Shown here in pieces: positions 41,988 to 49,731 of a stretch of DNA of 64,000 nucleotides (positions are counted from its first letter, which is position 1; each line of letters opens with the position of its first letter). Below the pieces are notes generated by a model. That model did no database searches. It was not told where the DNA came from and saw only the letters and a list, made by a program, of their open reading frames with translations. The stretch covers positions 1 to 64,000 of the forward strand of contig JAXLSS010000017.1 in NCBI GenBank assembly GCA_046330395.1, written 5' to 3'. This DNA comes from Ga0077560 sp046330395. GTDB lineage: Bacteria > Actinomycetota > Thermoleophilia > Miltoncostaeales > Miltoncostaeaceae. Both the position numbers and the translations under genes were made by a program.

Positions 41988-42111
41988 ATTGAAACCGGCG
42001 GATGCGCCCGTTGCCTTGAAGCAAGGGTCCAGGCAGGCCCCAAATGCATTTCCCGAGTGCATTTCCCGGTGCATTTTGCGGTGCGCCTGAAACGGCGCTT
42101 CGTCTAGAGCC

Positions 42112-43557
42112 CTACCCCACCGGCGAGGGGGTGCGGGCAACGTGGCAGCGGTTGCGCCCTTCGGCCTTGGCGGCGTACAACGCCTGATCCGCCATGCGGA
42201 ACAGGGCATCGCCGCTGCCCGCGGCGTCGAGGTCGGCGATGCCGATCGACACCGTGACGTGCCCCACCGTGGTGAACGGCGTGGTGGCCACCGCGGCGCG
42301 GGCCCGCTCGGCCGCCACCAGCGCCTGGAGGGCGGTGGTGTTGGGAAGGATCCAGGCGAACTCCTCGCCGCCCAGCCGGGCGACGGGTTCCTCGGTGCGC
42401 GCCACCGAGGCCAGGCGCTGGGACACGCCGGACAGCACCTGGTCACCCACGTCGTGGCCGTGGTCGTCGTTGACGCGCTTGAAGTGGTCGATGTCCATGA
42501 TGGCCAGGCTGAGCGGGTTGCCGGTGCGGGCGGCCAGCGCCAGGGCCCGTTCCATGGCGTCCTCGAAGGCGCGGCGGTTGGGGAGCCCGGTGAGCGCGTC
42601 GTGCATGGCCAGGTCGGCGATCTTCTGCCGGTTCTGGGCGTTGGCGATTGCCAGGCTGACCAGCTCGGCGAATCGGCCCACCCGTGCCTCGGCGGCATGC
42701 GTGAGGGAGTCCGCGTCGCGCGTGAGGGCGGCCACGCACCCCCACAGGTCGCCGGCGAGCCAGATGGGTGCCCCCACGGCCGCCACCCAGGGTCCGGTGT
42801 CGGACGCGCCGCGCGACACCCGCGTGGGCCCGGCGGCCCGCACGATGCGCGCCAGCATGCTGTCGTCGCCCACGGGGACGTGGTGACCGGCCGCGGCCAC
42901 GTGCGCGCCGCGGGCCGCGTGCACCCCCACCACCTGGGCGTCGTGGTGGTCCACGACGTGCACCACGATGCCCACCTCGCAGCCCAGCACGTGCGCGGCC
43001 TCGCGGGCCACCAGCACGAACACCTCGTCGCTCGACCCGGCGGCGGCCACGGTGGCCGTGACGCGGCGCAGCGAGGCCTGTTCCTGGGCGATCTCCCGGT
43101 ACGCGGCCTCCCGGCGCCGCAGGTCCTCCAGCGCCGAGTTGCGCTCGGTCTCCATGCGCACCACCCGCAGGCAGGCGCGCACCCGGGCCAGCAGCACCTC
43201 GGGCTCGAACGGCTTGGCCACGAAGTCGTCGGCGCCCGCGTCGAGGGCGGCCACCTGATGCCGGATGTCGGCGTGGCCGGTGAGCATCACGATCTGGGTG
43301 CCCGTCAGCACCGGGTCACCGCGCAGCGCCGCGCACACGTCGGCACCGCTCATGTCCCCCGCCAGCTCCCACGCGGTGATCAGCAGGTCGTGTCCACCGC
43401 GGCGCAGCTCGGCGATGGCCTCCTCGCCCGTGCGGACGTGGGTCACCCAGTACCCGCCCTCGGTGAGGATGCGGGCGGCGACGGTTCCCACCAGCTGATT
43501 CGACTCGGCGAGCACGACGTGTGGGGTGTCGTCGGTGGTCGCGCGGCGCTGTGACAT
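42112..43557 (-). CDS. Receiver-like, GAF and GGDEF protein (diguanylate cyclase)
   Basis: 481 residues. Residues about 10-130 form a receiver-like domain, but the phosphoacceptor position reads HDLLITAWELAG with Ala where Asp is expected, although LTGHAD and VAKPFEPE are kept. A GAF domain follows (about 155-300, VFVLVAREAAHVLGCEVGIVV). The GGDEF domain (about 315-475) is intact: MHDALTGLPNRRAFEDAME, MDIDHFKRVNDDHGHDVGD, and ARLGGEEFAWIL. RTEE takes the place of the I-site RxxD, so product inhibition may be absent. It should make c-di-GMP under control of the GAF ligand. GGGAGAT precedes the ATG at 43557. Confidence 0.9.
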   Translation of the reverse strand: MSQRRATTDDTPHVVLAESNQLVGTVAARILTEGGYWVTHVRTGEEAIAELRRGGHDLLITAWELAGDMSGADVCAALRGDPVLTGTQIVMLTGHADIRHQVAALDAGADDFVAKPFEPEVLLARVRACLRVVRMETERNSALEDLRRREAAYREIAQEQASLRRVTATVAAAGSSDEVFVLVAREAAHVLGCEVGIVVHVVDHHDAQVVGVHAARGAHVAAAGHHVPVGDDSMLARIVRAAGPTRVSRGASDTGPWVAAVGAPIWLAGDLWGCVAALTRDADSLTHAAEARVGRFAELVSLAIANAQNRQKIADLAMHDALTGLPNRRAFEDAMERALALAARTGNPLSLAIMDIDHFKRVNDDHGHDVGDQVLSGVSQRLASVARTEEPVARLGGEEFAWILPNTTALQALVAAERARAAVATTPFTTVGHVTVSIGIADLDAAGSGDALFRMADQALYAAKAEGRNRCHVARTPSPVG

Positions 43558-43642
43558 GGCCTGATCTCCCACGCCTGATTCGACCGAAGCTCATGAAACT
43601 TGAGATCGGCGGCGGCGGCGCTCCCCCGCCTATGCTGTGGGC

Positions 43643-44515
43643 ATGCCCACCGCCCCGCTGCATGTCGTTGCCTTCGGCGACCCCGCCTGCCCCTGGGATT
43701 TCTCCGCCGAGCCCTCCCGCCTGCGGCTGCTGTGGCGGTACGGCGACGCCGTCACCATCGAGCACCGCATGGTGGGATTGTCGTCCACCCCCGACGAGTA
43801 CACCGCGCGCGGCATCACGCCGGACATGATCGCCGGCGGCCGCCGGATGCTGCGCGACCGCTACGGGATGCCCATGACCGATGCGGTCAGCGCGCGGCAC
43901 GTGGTGACCCGCGTGGCGTGCGCCGCGGTGGTGGGGGTGCGGCGCCACCGCCCGCAGGACACCCCCGGGTTCCTGCGCAGGCTGCGGGTGCTGGGGCTCA
44001 CCGAGGGCTTGCCCATCGACGAGGCCGAGGTGATGGCCCGAGCCGCGCGGGAGGCCGGCCTGGACCCCGTCGAGGTTGCCGCGTGGGCCGCCGAGCCGGG
44101 CACCGAGTCCGAGCTGGCCGCCGACATGGCCGCCGCACGCGACCCCCTCCCTGCGGCGCTGGCGCAGGTGGAGCGGCTGGCGCCCACGCCGGGGGGCGGG
44201 CAGCGCTACACCTGCCCCACCTACGTGATGTCCGCCGGCGGCGAGGCCCTGGTGGCCCCCGGCTTCCAGCCCACGCGCGTGTACGAGGTGCTGGCGGCCA
44301 ACCTGGCCCCCCACATCCCCCTCCGCCCCACCCCCACCGCGGTGGAGGAGCTGCTGCGCTGGGCGCCGCACCCCCTCAGCACGGTGGAGGTGGCCGGAGT
44401 GATGGAGATCGACGTGGATGCGGCGCGCGCGCAGCTGACCGAGGCCGGAGCCCACCGCGCCGGCGCGGGACAGGACGCCTACTGGTGGGTGGGCGACACG
44501 CCGTCCCACGGCTGA
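43643..44515 (+). CDS. DsbA-like thioredoxin-fold protein with a single active-site Cys
   Basis: 290 residues. VVAFGDPACPWDFSAEP is a DsbA/FrnE-type first strand with CPWD in place of CPWC, so no disulphide can form at the active site. A helical insert and the cis-Pro loop YTCPTYVM follow, the latter with an extra Cys. The last 70 residues (PTAVEELLRWAPHPLSTVEVAGVMEIDVDAARAQL) look like a small winged helix. No signal peptide: cytosolic. FrnE-like and glutathione-transferase-kappa-like relatives act as isomerases or oxidoreductases; the exact role is unknown. It converges with and overlaps the methyltransferase gene by 37 bases. Confidence 0.75.
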   Translation: MPTAPLHVVAFGDPACPWDFSAEPSRLRLLWRYGDAVTIEHRMVGLSSTPDEYTARGITPDMIAGGRRMLRDRYGMPMTDAVSARHVVTRVACAAVVGVRRHRPQDTPGFLRRLRVLGLTEGLPIDEAEVMARAAREAGLDPVEVAAWAAEPGTESELAADMAAARDPLPAALAQVERLAPTPGGGQRYTCPTYVMSAGGEALVAPGFQPTRVYEVLAANLAPHIPLRPTPTAVEELLRWAPHPLSTVEVAGVMEIDVDAARAQLTEAGAHRAGAGQDAYWWVGDTPSHG

Positions 44516-45084
44516 GGGGCGCCCATCACCGCCATGGCGTAGCTGAACATGGCGATGCCCGAGGCGGTGCCCACGTTGATGCTGCGCGTGGAGCCGTACT
44601 GCGGGATGTAGACCACGTCGTCGGCCAGTTCCAGCGCCTCCGGTGACACCCCGATCTGCTCCTGCCCGAACACCATGGCGCTCTCCGGTCGCCAGCGGTG
44701 GTCGATGAGACTGGCGGCGCCCTCGATGTTGTCCACCGCCACGATGCGCAGCCCCTCGGCCCGGAGGCGGCGCAGCACCTCGCCCGTGGTGGGCGCGTGG
44801 TGCACGTGCTCGTACCGATGGGTGCCCTGCGCGCCGCGCCGGTCGTAGCGGCGCCGGCCAGTGATCCACACCTCGCGCGCCACGAAGGCGTTGGCGTTGC
44901 GGATGGCGGTGCTGATGTTGAAGTCGTGGGCGAAGTTCTCCAGCACCACCACGAACGGGGCGCGGCGGGTGTCCAGCGCGGCCCGGATGGCGTCGTGGCG
45001 CCAGTATTTGAAGTGGTCGATCACGTTGCGGTGGTCGCGCAGCGCCTCGGCGCCCGGGAACTCCGGGTTGGTGAACTCCGTCAT
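44479..45084 (-). CDS. TrmH/SpoU-family RNA 2'-O-methyltransferase
   Basis: 201 residues. SPOUT motifs are clear: VLENFAHDFNISTAIRNANAF (motif 1, with Asn/Arg), AMVFGQEQIGVSPEALELAD (motif 2) and VYIPQYGSTRSINVGTASGIAMFSYA (motif 3). These knotted enzymes methylate the ribose of rRNA or tRNA. No L30-like N-terminal substrate domain is present, so it is the short TrmH-type form. The ATG at 45084 overlaps the stop of the glycosidase gene (ATGA). Confidence 0.9.
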   Translation of the reverse strand: MTEFTNPEFPGAEALRDHRNVIDHFKYWRHDAIRAALDTRRAPFVVVLENFAHDFNISTAIRNANAFVAREVWITGRRRYDRRGAQGTHRYEHVHHAPTTGEVLRRLRAEGLRIVAVDNIEGAASLIDHRWRPESAMVFGQEQIGVSPEALELADDVVYIPQYGSTRSINVGTASGIAMFSYAMAVMGAPQPWDGVSPTHQ

Positions 45085-46247
45085 CCCCGCCCCCGCGGTG
45101 CCTGGCTGCGGAACAACGCCGCCGCGGGCTTGGCCCGCCCGGCCATGGTGTAGAGGCCGCTGGCCCAGTCGGGGTGGTCCTGCAGCAGGTACCACACGAA
45201 CACCCGCACCCGCGGGTTGGCCCGCACACGGCGGAACGCGTCGGCCATGAACAGCGCCTGCTGGGCGCGGTTGACGTGGAACGGGTATTCGGCGGTGCGC
45301 CGGGTGGCGAAGCCGAACTCGGTGAGCCACACGGGCGTGCCCGCCAGGTACGACCGGTCGAGGGCCCGTGTCAGCACCGTGAGGTTGTAGAGGTCCACGT
45401 AGGAGATGCCGGGCGGCGTCACCGTGGAGGGCTTGCGCAGCGGGTAGGGGTGGTGGGCCCAGGCGTCCATGGGCGGCCGCAGCCCGGGCGCGTCGAGGGC
45501 GCGCAGGAAGTCCTGCGGCCGCACGCGGCACTCCGGCTGGTTCGCGCAGTTCTGGGGGTCGGGGTCCCCCACGGGGGCGGTGACGCCGCCCGCCACCCGC
45601 GCCGCGGGGTCCACCGACTTGATGCCCGCGTACATGGCCGACGCGATGGCGGCGTACACGGCCGGGCTGGCCGCCTCCCACCTGGTGCCCACCCGCCGGT
45701 ACTGGGGCCGCAGGAACAGCGGGATGTTGGGCTCGTTCCACATCTCCCACCGGGTGACGCCCTGCGGGGTGTAGCGGGCGGCGGCGGCCGTGGCGAACGC
45801 GCCCGCGTCGGCCGGGTCGCGGGGGGCGCGGCCGAAGGACGGAAACCGGCCGTCGGGCGTGGTGTCGTCGCCGGCCCACGCCGGGGTGCCCCACACCGCG
45901 AACAGCACCTGGATGCCCCGTGCCCGCGCGGCCGCCACCACCGCGTCGTAGTGGGACCAGTCGTAGGCGGGGTCCCCGGGGTCGGTGGGGGTCTGCGGCC
46001 GGCTCCGGGCCACCAGGTCCCAGCGCAGGTCCACGCGCACCAGCCGGGCCCGCACGCCGGCCACCAGGGCCATGCGCGGCCCCGGGTCGGTGACCGGGTC
46101 GGCCATGCGGTCGTCCTGCAATCCCACGATGAGGGGGGTGTGCGCGACGGTGCGGGCGGCGCGCGGCGATGCCGTCGCCACGCCGGCCACCACCGCCGCC
46201 ACCGCGCACAGCGCGCCCAGCACCGCACGCCCACGGCCGATCCGCAT
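45081..46247 (-). CDS. Secreted glycoside hydrolase (GH5/GH39-like TIM barrel)
   Basis: 388 residues. Signal peptide RGRAVLGALCAVAAVVAGVATASP. The barrel shows VRVDLRWDLVA, FAVWGTPAWAG, the acid/base Glu in RWEMWNEPNIPLF, the strand MDAWAHHPYP, and the nucleophile Glu in VWLTEFGFAT, followed by VFVWYLLQDHPDWASGLYT. This is the clan A (GH-A) plan of retaining glycosidases acting on plant or microbial polysaccharides; the specific family and substrate cannot be fixed. CANQPEC may form a disulphide. Start at ATG 46247. Downstream of the ligase gene by ten bases and coupled to the methyltransferase gene. Confidence 0.85.
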   Translation of the reverse strand: MRIGRGRAVLGALCAVAAVVAGVATASPRAARTVAHTPLIVGLQDDRMADPVTDPGPRMALVAGVRARLVRVDLRWDLVARSRPQTPTDPGDPAYDWSHYDAVVAAARARGIQVLFAVWGTPAWAGDDTTPDGRFPSFGRAPRDPADAGAFATAAAARYTPQGVTRWEMWNEPNIPLFLRPQYRRVGTRWEAASPAVYAAIASAMYAGIKSVDPAARVAGGVTAPVGDPDPQNCANQPECRVRPQDFLRALDAPGLRPPMDAWAHHPYPLRKPSTVTPPGISYVDLYNLTVLTRALDRSYLAGTPVWLTEFGFATRRTAEYPFHVNRAQQALFMADAFRRVRANPRVRVFVWYLLQDHPDWASGLYTMAGRAKPAAALFRSQAPRGRG

Positions 46248-46257
46248 GCGCGGAACG

Positions 46258-47244
46258 CTACCGGGCGGGGGGTGGGGCCGGCGGATCCGGCGCCTGGTCC
46301 AGCTGCCCGGTGGTGCAGGCCCGCGGGTCCACGTCGTCCAGGAACCGCACCAGGCGGGCGCCGTGCCGGATGCGGCCGTCGCTGACCTGGTCGGCGGTGA
46401 CCTCGCACACCAGGCGCGGGTGCATGGCCACCCACGACAGCGCCTCGCGGTCGCCGCTCCAGCGGCTGGGATCGGCCGACCCGCGCTCCCCGGTCTCGTG
46501 GGGACGCACCACCTCGCGCAGCTCACGCTTGCGGGCCGCGGTGAAGCCCGCGGCGTGCCCCACCACGCACAGCTCGCCGGAGGGGTCGTACATGGCCAGG
46601 ATCAGCGAGCCCACGGTGTCGGCCACGGTGCCGGGGCGCCACGCCAGCACCACGCAGCGGAAGGTGCGGGTGCGCTTCACCTTCACCATGCCGCGCCGTT
46701 CGCCCGGCAGGTAGGGGGCGTCCATGTCCTTGGCCACCACCCCCTCCGTGTCGTGCAGCCAGCGCTCCGCGCGGTCGGGGTCGGTGGTGCCGGGGGTGAG
46801 CATGTCGGGGTGGTCCGCCAGGCACTCCTCCAGCAACCGGCGCCGCTCACGCTGCGGCAGCTCCAGCAGCACGCGGTCGCCCAGGGCCAGCAGGTCGAAG
46901 GCCACGAACCGGGCGGGGTACCGCTGGGCCAGCATCGCCACCCGGCTGGCCGCGGGGTGGATCCGCTGCTGCAACAGGCCGAACGCCTGGCCGCCGCCGG
47001 CGGACGGGATGATGATCTCCCCGTCCAGCACCATGCGCCCCCCGGGCAGCGCAACCTCCGGGAAGTAGCGCTCCAGGGGCTTGGCGTTGCGGGACTGCAG
47101 GGTCGCCGGGCCCGCGTCGCCCACGAAGGCGATGGCGCGGAACCCGTCCCACTTGGGCTCGTACCACCAGGCCTCACCCACGGGCAGCGCCTTGGCCGAC
47201 TTGGCCAGCTGCGGCGCCACGGGCGGCTGCAGGGGCGCGCTCAT
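46258..47244 (-). CDS. ATP-dependent DNA ligase (LigC/LigD-type)
   Basis: 328 residues. The nucleotidyl-transferase motif I is YEPKWDGFRAIAF with the AMP-acceptor Lys; other motifs are LQSRNAKPL (III-like start), MVLDGEIII (motif III), FVAFDLLALG (IIIa), EGVVAKDMDAPYLPGERRGMVKVKR (IV and V). The C-terminal OB fold runs from about residue 195. No nuclease or polymerase domain, so it is a small actinomycete ligase like LigC, usually a backup in gap repair or end joining. The start is ATG at 47244; no strong ribosome binding site. Confidence 0.92.
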   Translation of the reverse strand: MSAPLQPPVAPQLAKSAKALPVGEAWWYEPKWDGFRAIAFVGDAGPATLQSRNAKPLERYFPEVALPGGRMVLDGEIIIPSAGGGQAFGLLQQRIHPAASRVAMLAQRYPARFVAFDLLALGDRVLLELPQRERRRLLEECLADHPDMLTPGTTDPDRAERWLHDTEGVVAKDMDAPYLPGERRGMVKVKRTRTFRCVVLAWRPGTVADTVGSLILAMYDPSGELCVVGHAAGFTAARKRELREVVRPHETGERGSADPSRWSGDREALSWVAMHPRLVCEVTADQVSDGRIRHGARLVRFLDDVDPRACTTGQLDQAPDPPAPPPAR

Positions 47245-47269
47245 GCCGTGAAGGATGTCACGGGAGCCG

Positions 47270-47299
47270 GTGCGGGGGGTGCCATGGCACGCCCCGCAC
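47270..47299. repeat. 30-bp inverted repeat upstream of the DNA ligase gene
   Basis: GTGCGGGGGGTGCCATGGCACGCCCCGCAC is two 15-base arms with a single mismatch pair, written here as 47270-47284 and 47285-47299. It has no loop, so it is either a cruciform-prone palindrome or a protein site. It is 26 bases upstream of the ligase ATG, a place where a repressor or activator would act. Confidence 0.5.
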
Positions 47300-47349
47300 G
47301 CGACCCGCATGGGATCACGCGGTCGGGAGCCGACGGAGGGGACCCCCCG

Positions 47350-47505
47350 TCAACCCCGCCGGCCGCCCGACGCCCGGCGCGAGCGTGACTGCCAGCGGTG
47401 GCCGCCCAGTGCCCCCAGGCCGCATCCTGCGGCGACGGAGAGCAGCTCGAACCAGCGCGCGCCGCTCGCGGACGCGGTGTCGAGCATGTGAGTCAGGACG
47501 TTCAC
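47350..47505 (-). CDS. Possible 51-residue membrane peptide
   Basis: From GTG at 47505 a short frame reads LTHMLDTASASGARWFELLSVAAGCGLGALGG then a basic tail HRWQSRSRRASGGRRG. One hydrophobic helix and a positive C-terminus are typical of small membrane proteins. There is no strong ribosome binding site and no homology I recognise, so it may be non-coding. Confidence 0.3.
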   Translation of the reverse strand: MNVLTHMLDTASASGARWFELLSVAAGCGLGALGGHRWQSRSRRASGGRRG

Positions 47506-47545
47506 CGGTACCCCTGGTCGGTCGATATGTGCCGGGTCGGGGGCA

Positions 47546-47630
47546 GTCCACAGGTCCCGTGGACCGCGCGACACCCACCCAAGGGGTTGGTGTCGCTGAC
47601 CCCACCCGTACTCCGCCGCGACGCGGCGGA
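47546..47630. terminator. Run of three hairpins 3' of the DUF5718 gene
   Basis: Three perfect inverted repeats: GTCCAC/GTGGAC at 47546-47564, GCGACACC/GGTGTCGC at 47568-47596, and TCCGCCGCG-A-CGCGGCGGA at 47612-47630. The last lies directly after the DUF5718 stop on the minus strand and is the likely terminator. Confidence 0.5.
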
Positions 47631-47633
47631 ACG

Positions 47634-48509
47634 TCACAGGGTGTGTTCCGCGGCCTCCACGCGCTGCACCAGCACCGATGCCGCCTCCAGCCCGTGCTCG
47701 GCGCCGGCCGTCACCGCCGCCAGCACGCCGCCCGGGTCGGTGACGCGGGCGTCGTACACCACCACCACCGACTCGTCGCCGGGGTGCAGGTAGGTGGACT
47801 CCCCGAACGCCGTGTACCGCGTGGCCCCGATCCCCACCACCACGGTCTCGGGCCGTCCCGCCTGCACCAGCTGGCGTCCCACCGGCTCCAGCGGGGTGTC
47901 GGGCGACCCGGTCTGGTGCCACAGGCGGTCGATGATCCAGCCCAGCAGGATCTGGCCACCGTAGGAGTAGTCGGCCACCGCGCTGTCGATGCCGTACTCG
48001 TGCACCGCGCCGTCGCGGCGCATGAACGACGCCAGCCGCAGCCCCTCGCACCCGCCGTCCGGCTGCAGGTCCTGCACCTCGAACAGGCGCGCGGCCAGCC
48101 CCTTCGACGCCGGACCCCAGTTCTTCTTCTGGCTGATCTTGGTGGCGCCGGGCCGCCGGATGGAGCAGTCGTTGAACGCGCCCAGGGCGGTGGGCTGCAG
48201 CCCCATCACCATGTCGCCGGGGCCGTACACCACCCGCATCAGCACGCCCACCTCGGGTTCGATCTGCAGGTTGAGCGGCGTCTCGGAGGCGGGCAGCAGC
48301 AGGCGGTCCGACGACAGCGGGAACACTCCCAGCTGCCCCTCCGCACCGGGGATGAACCAGGGGAACACGCCCTTGGGCGCCTCGGGCGTGACGGGCGCGA
48401 CGTTGACGAAGTCGCCGGCCTCGCCGGCCTGTTCCAGGTGCCCGGCGAAGTTGCCGGCCACGCCCATCCCGAACGCGCCGGTGAGCGAGCTCAGATCCAG
48501 TTCCCGCAC
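47634..48509 (-). CDS. DUF5718 family protein
   Basis: About 291 residues from the GTG at 48509. The start FGMGVAGNFAGHLEQAGEAGDFVNV and the later SIRRPGATKISQKKNWGPASKGLA and YGGQILLGWIIDRLWHQTG are typical of the DUF5718 family, uncharacterised cytosolic proteins. The fold has features of fumarylacetoacetase-like hydratases (NDCSIR, KNWG), but the catalytic acids cannot be confirmed. No close functional partner is adjacent. Role unknown. Confidence 0.72.
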   Translation of the reverse strand: MRELDLSSLTGAFGMGVAGNFAGHLEQAGEAGDFVNVAPVTPEAPKGVFPWFIPGAEGQLGVFPLSSDRLLLPASETPLNLQIEPEVGVLMRVVYGPGDMVMGLQPTALGAFNDCSIRRPGATKISQKKNWGPASKGLAARLFEVQDLQPDGGCEGLRLASFMRRDGAVHEYGIDSAVADYSYGGQILLGWIIDRLWHQTGSPDTPLEPVGRQLVQAGRPETVVVGIGATRYTAFGESTYLHPGDESVVVVYDARVTDPGGVLAAVTAGAEHGLEAASVLVQRVEAAEHTL

Positions 48510-48604
48510 GGCCCACACCCTACCCACCCCCGATGGGTTGCGCGGCACCCGGCCCGCGTTGGAGGCTCACGGCGAGGCGACATCCCGTACGGAAGGGGAC
48601 CCCG

Positions 48605-49330
48605 ATGGACCTGCGCGGCAACGGCGTGACCTGGCTGGGCCACGGCACCTGGCTGTGGACCACCAGCGAGGGCAAGAAGGTGATCGTGGATCCCTTCCTG
48701 GCGAACAACCCCTCCTGTCCGGAGCATCTGCAGAACCCGCATGTGGACGCCATCCTGGTGACCCACGGCCACATGGACCACATCGCCGACCTGCCCGGTC
48801 TGGCCGAGGCCACGGGCGCCCCGGTGTTCGCCAGCTGGGAGGTGGGCGCCTACCTGCTGGGCCAGGGCGTCAAGAACGTCACCCAGTTCGGCGTGGGCGG
48901 CACGGTGGACGCCGGCGGCGTGCAGGCCACCATGACCCAGGCGGTGCACGGCAGCGGCATCGGCGCCCCGGACGACGCCATGCTGCAGGGGGGCGTGGCC
49001 GCCGGCTTCATCCTGGAGTTCCCCGACGGGCTGGTGGTGTACCAGGCCGGCGACACCGACGTGTTCGGCGACATGGCGCTGCTGGCGGAGATCTACTCCC
49101 CGCAGGTGGCGGTGCTGCCCATGGGCGGGCACTTCACCATGGGCCCCAAGCACGGCGCCCACGCGGTGCGGCTGCTGGGAGGTCACCCAGGTGCTGTGCG
49201 GCCACTTCGGCACCTGGCCGCCGCTGGCCGGCCGCCCCGCGCAGCTGCGCGAGCTGGTACCGAGCAGCGTGGAGGTGCCCGACCTCAACCCGGGCGACAG
49301 CTTCGGCAACGTCCGACGCCGAGGCGGTGA
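48605..49330 (+). pseudogene. MBL-fold metal-dependent hydrolase (UPF0173-like), frameshifted near the 3' end
   Basis: The first 195 residues are intact: VTWLGHGTWLW, DPFLANNPSCPE, the metal motif THGHMDHIADLPGLAE (HxHxDH), GSGIGAPDD, YQAGDTDVFGDM, and LPMGGHFTMGPKHGA. This matches the UPF0173 group of beta-lactamase-fold hydrolases. Near 49180 one base is missing; the next frame continues CGHFGTWPPLAGRPAQLREL and VEVPDLNPGDSF, the expected C-terminus. A further change close to 49320 may be needed for the natural stop. Strong ribosome binding site GGAAGGGG before ATG 48605. Confidence 0.78.
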
Positions 49331-49334
49331 ACCG

Positions 49335-49613
49335 TCACGCGTCGCCCCGCGGCGCGGGCGACGCGTGGCGGCGCTTCACCTCCGCCAGCACCAGCAGGGC
49401 CATCAGGGTGAGGCCGTTGGTGAGGATGATGGCGGGGTCGTGCAGCACCACCCCGTACAGGAACCACAGCAGCACCCCCAGCCCCAGCACCAGCAGGTAA
49501 CCCCACGACAGGTCCCCGGTGGACCGGGTGCGGATGGAGCGCCGCAGCTGGGGGATCCAGCAGGCCGTGGTGAGGCCGCCGGCCGCCAGGCCGAGCAGGG
49601 TGGTGCTGTTCAT
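49335..49613 (-). CDS. SemiSWEET sugar transporter
   Basis: 92 residues, one PQ-loop triple-helix bundle: LLGLAAGGLTTACWIPQLRRSIRTRSTGDLS, GYLLVLGLGVLLWFLYGVVL, and PAIILTNGLTLMALLVLAEV. The PQ motif and Asn in the third helix are the family landmarks. SemiSWEETs dimerise to move sugars such as sucrose across the cell membrane. GGAG is six bases before the ATG at 49613; an upstream ATG (49619) is possible. Convergent with the MBL gene. Confidence 0.88.
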   Translation of the reverse strand: MNSTTLLGLAAGGLTTACWIPQLRRSIRTRSTGDLSWGYLLVLGLGVLLWFLYGVVLHDPAIILTNGLTLMALLVLAEVKRRHASPAPRGDA

Positions 49614-49695
49614 GCCCATCTCCGGGACGCGGGACATCCGGGCCGCCGTTTGAGCGCCCACCCGTGAAGGCTAGTGGGTCCGGGTCGACGGTCTC

Positions 49696-49724
49696 TTGAT
49701 TGCCGACATACGCCGCCGTACCGT
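49696..49724 (+). promoter_or_regulatory. Candidate promoter for a leaderless mRNA
   Basis: TTGATT (49696-49701), a 17-base spacer, TACCGT (49719-49724), and then the GTG start at 49732, seven bases on. No ribosome binding site precedes the GTG, so transcription would start at or beside the start codon. Leaderless mRNAs are common in actinomycetes. Confidence 0.45.
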
Positions 49725-49731
49725 TCCGCCC

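Larger units (their letters stand above)
41865..42105 (+). repeat. Composite double-hairpin repeat, copy B (3' of the importer operon)
   Basis: No gene fits here. Read on the plus strand, outward from the last importer gene, it shows module B1 (hairpin 41881-41904), the spacer GAGGGCGCCGCGCCGCAAGA, module B2 (hairpin 41963-41987), then the tail GTTGCCTTGAAGCAAGGG and GGCAGGCCCC. Every part has a match, in the same order, in copy A at 6960-7185 on the other strand. The tail ends with another hairpin (GTGCGCC TGAAAC GGCGC). It fills the space between the importer stop and the convergent GGDEF gene. Confidence 0.85.

Noticed and set aside
41861..42049. Short open frames through the composite repeat that repeat peptides like FNAPM and ALFFLRRGAL
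   Set aside because: Loop lengths differ between modules so the frames are not kept, there are no ribosome binding sites, and the conserved feature is pairing, not codons.
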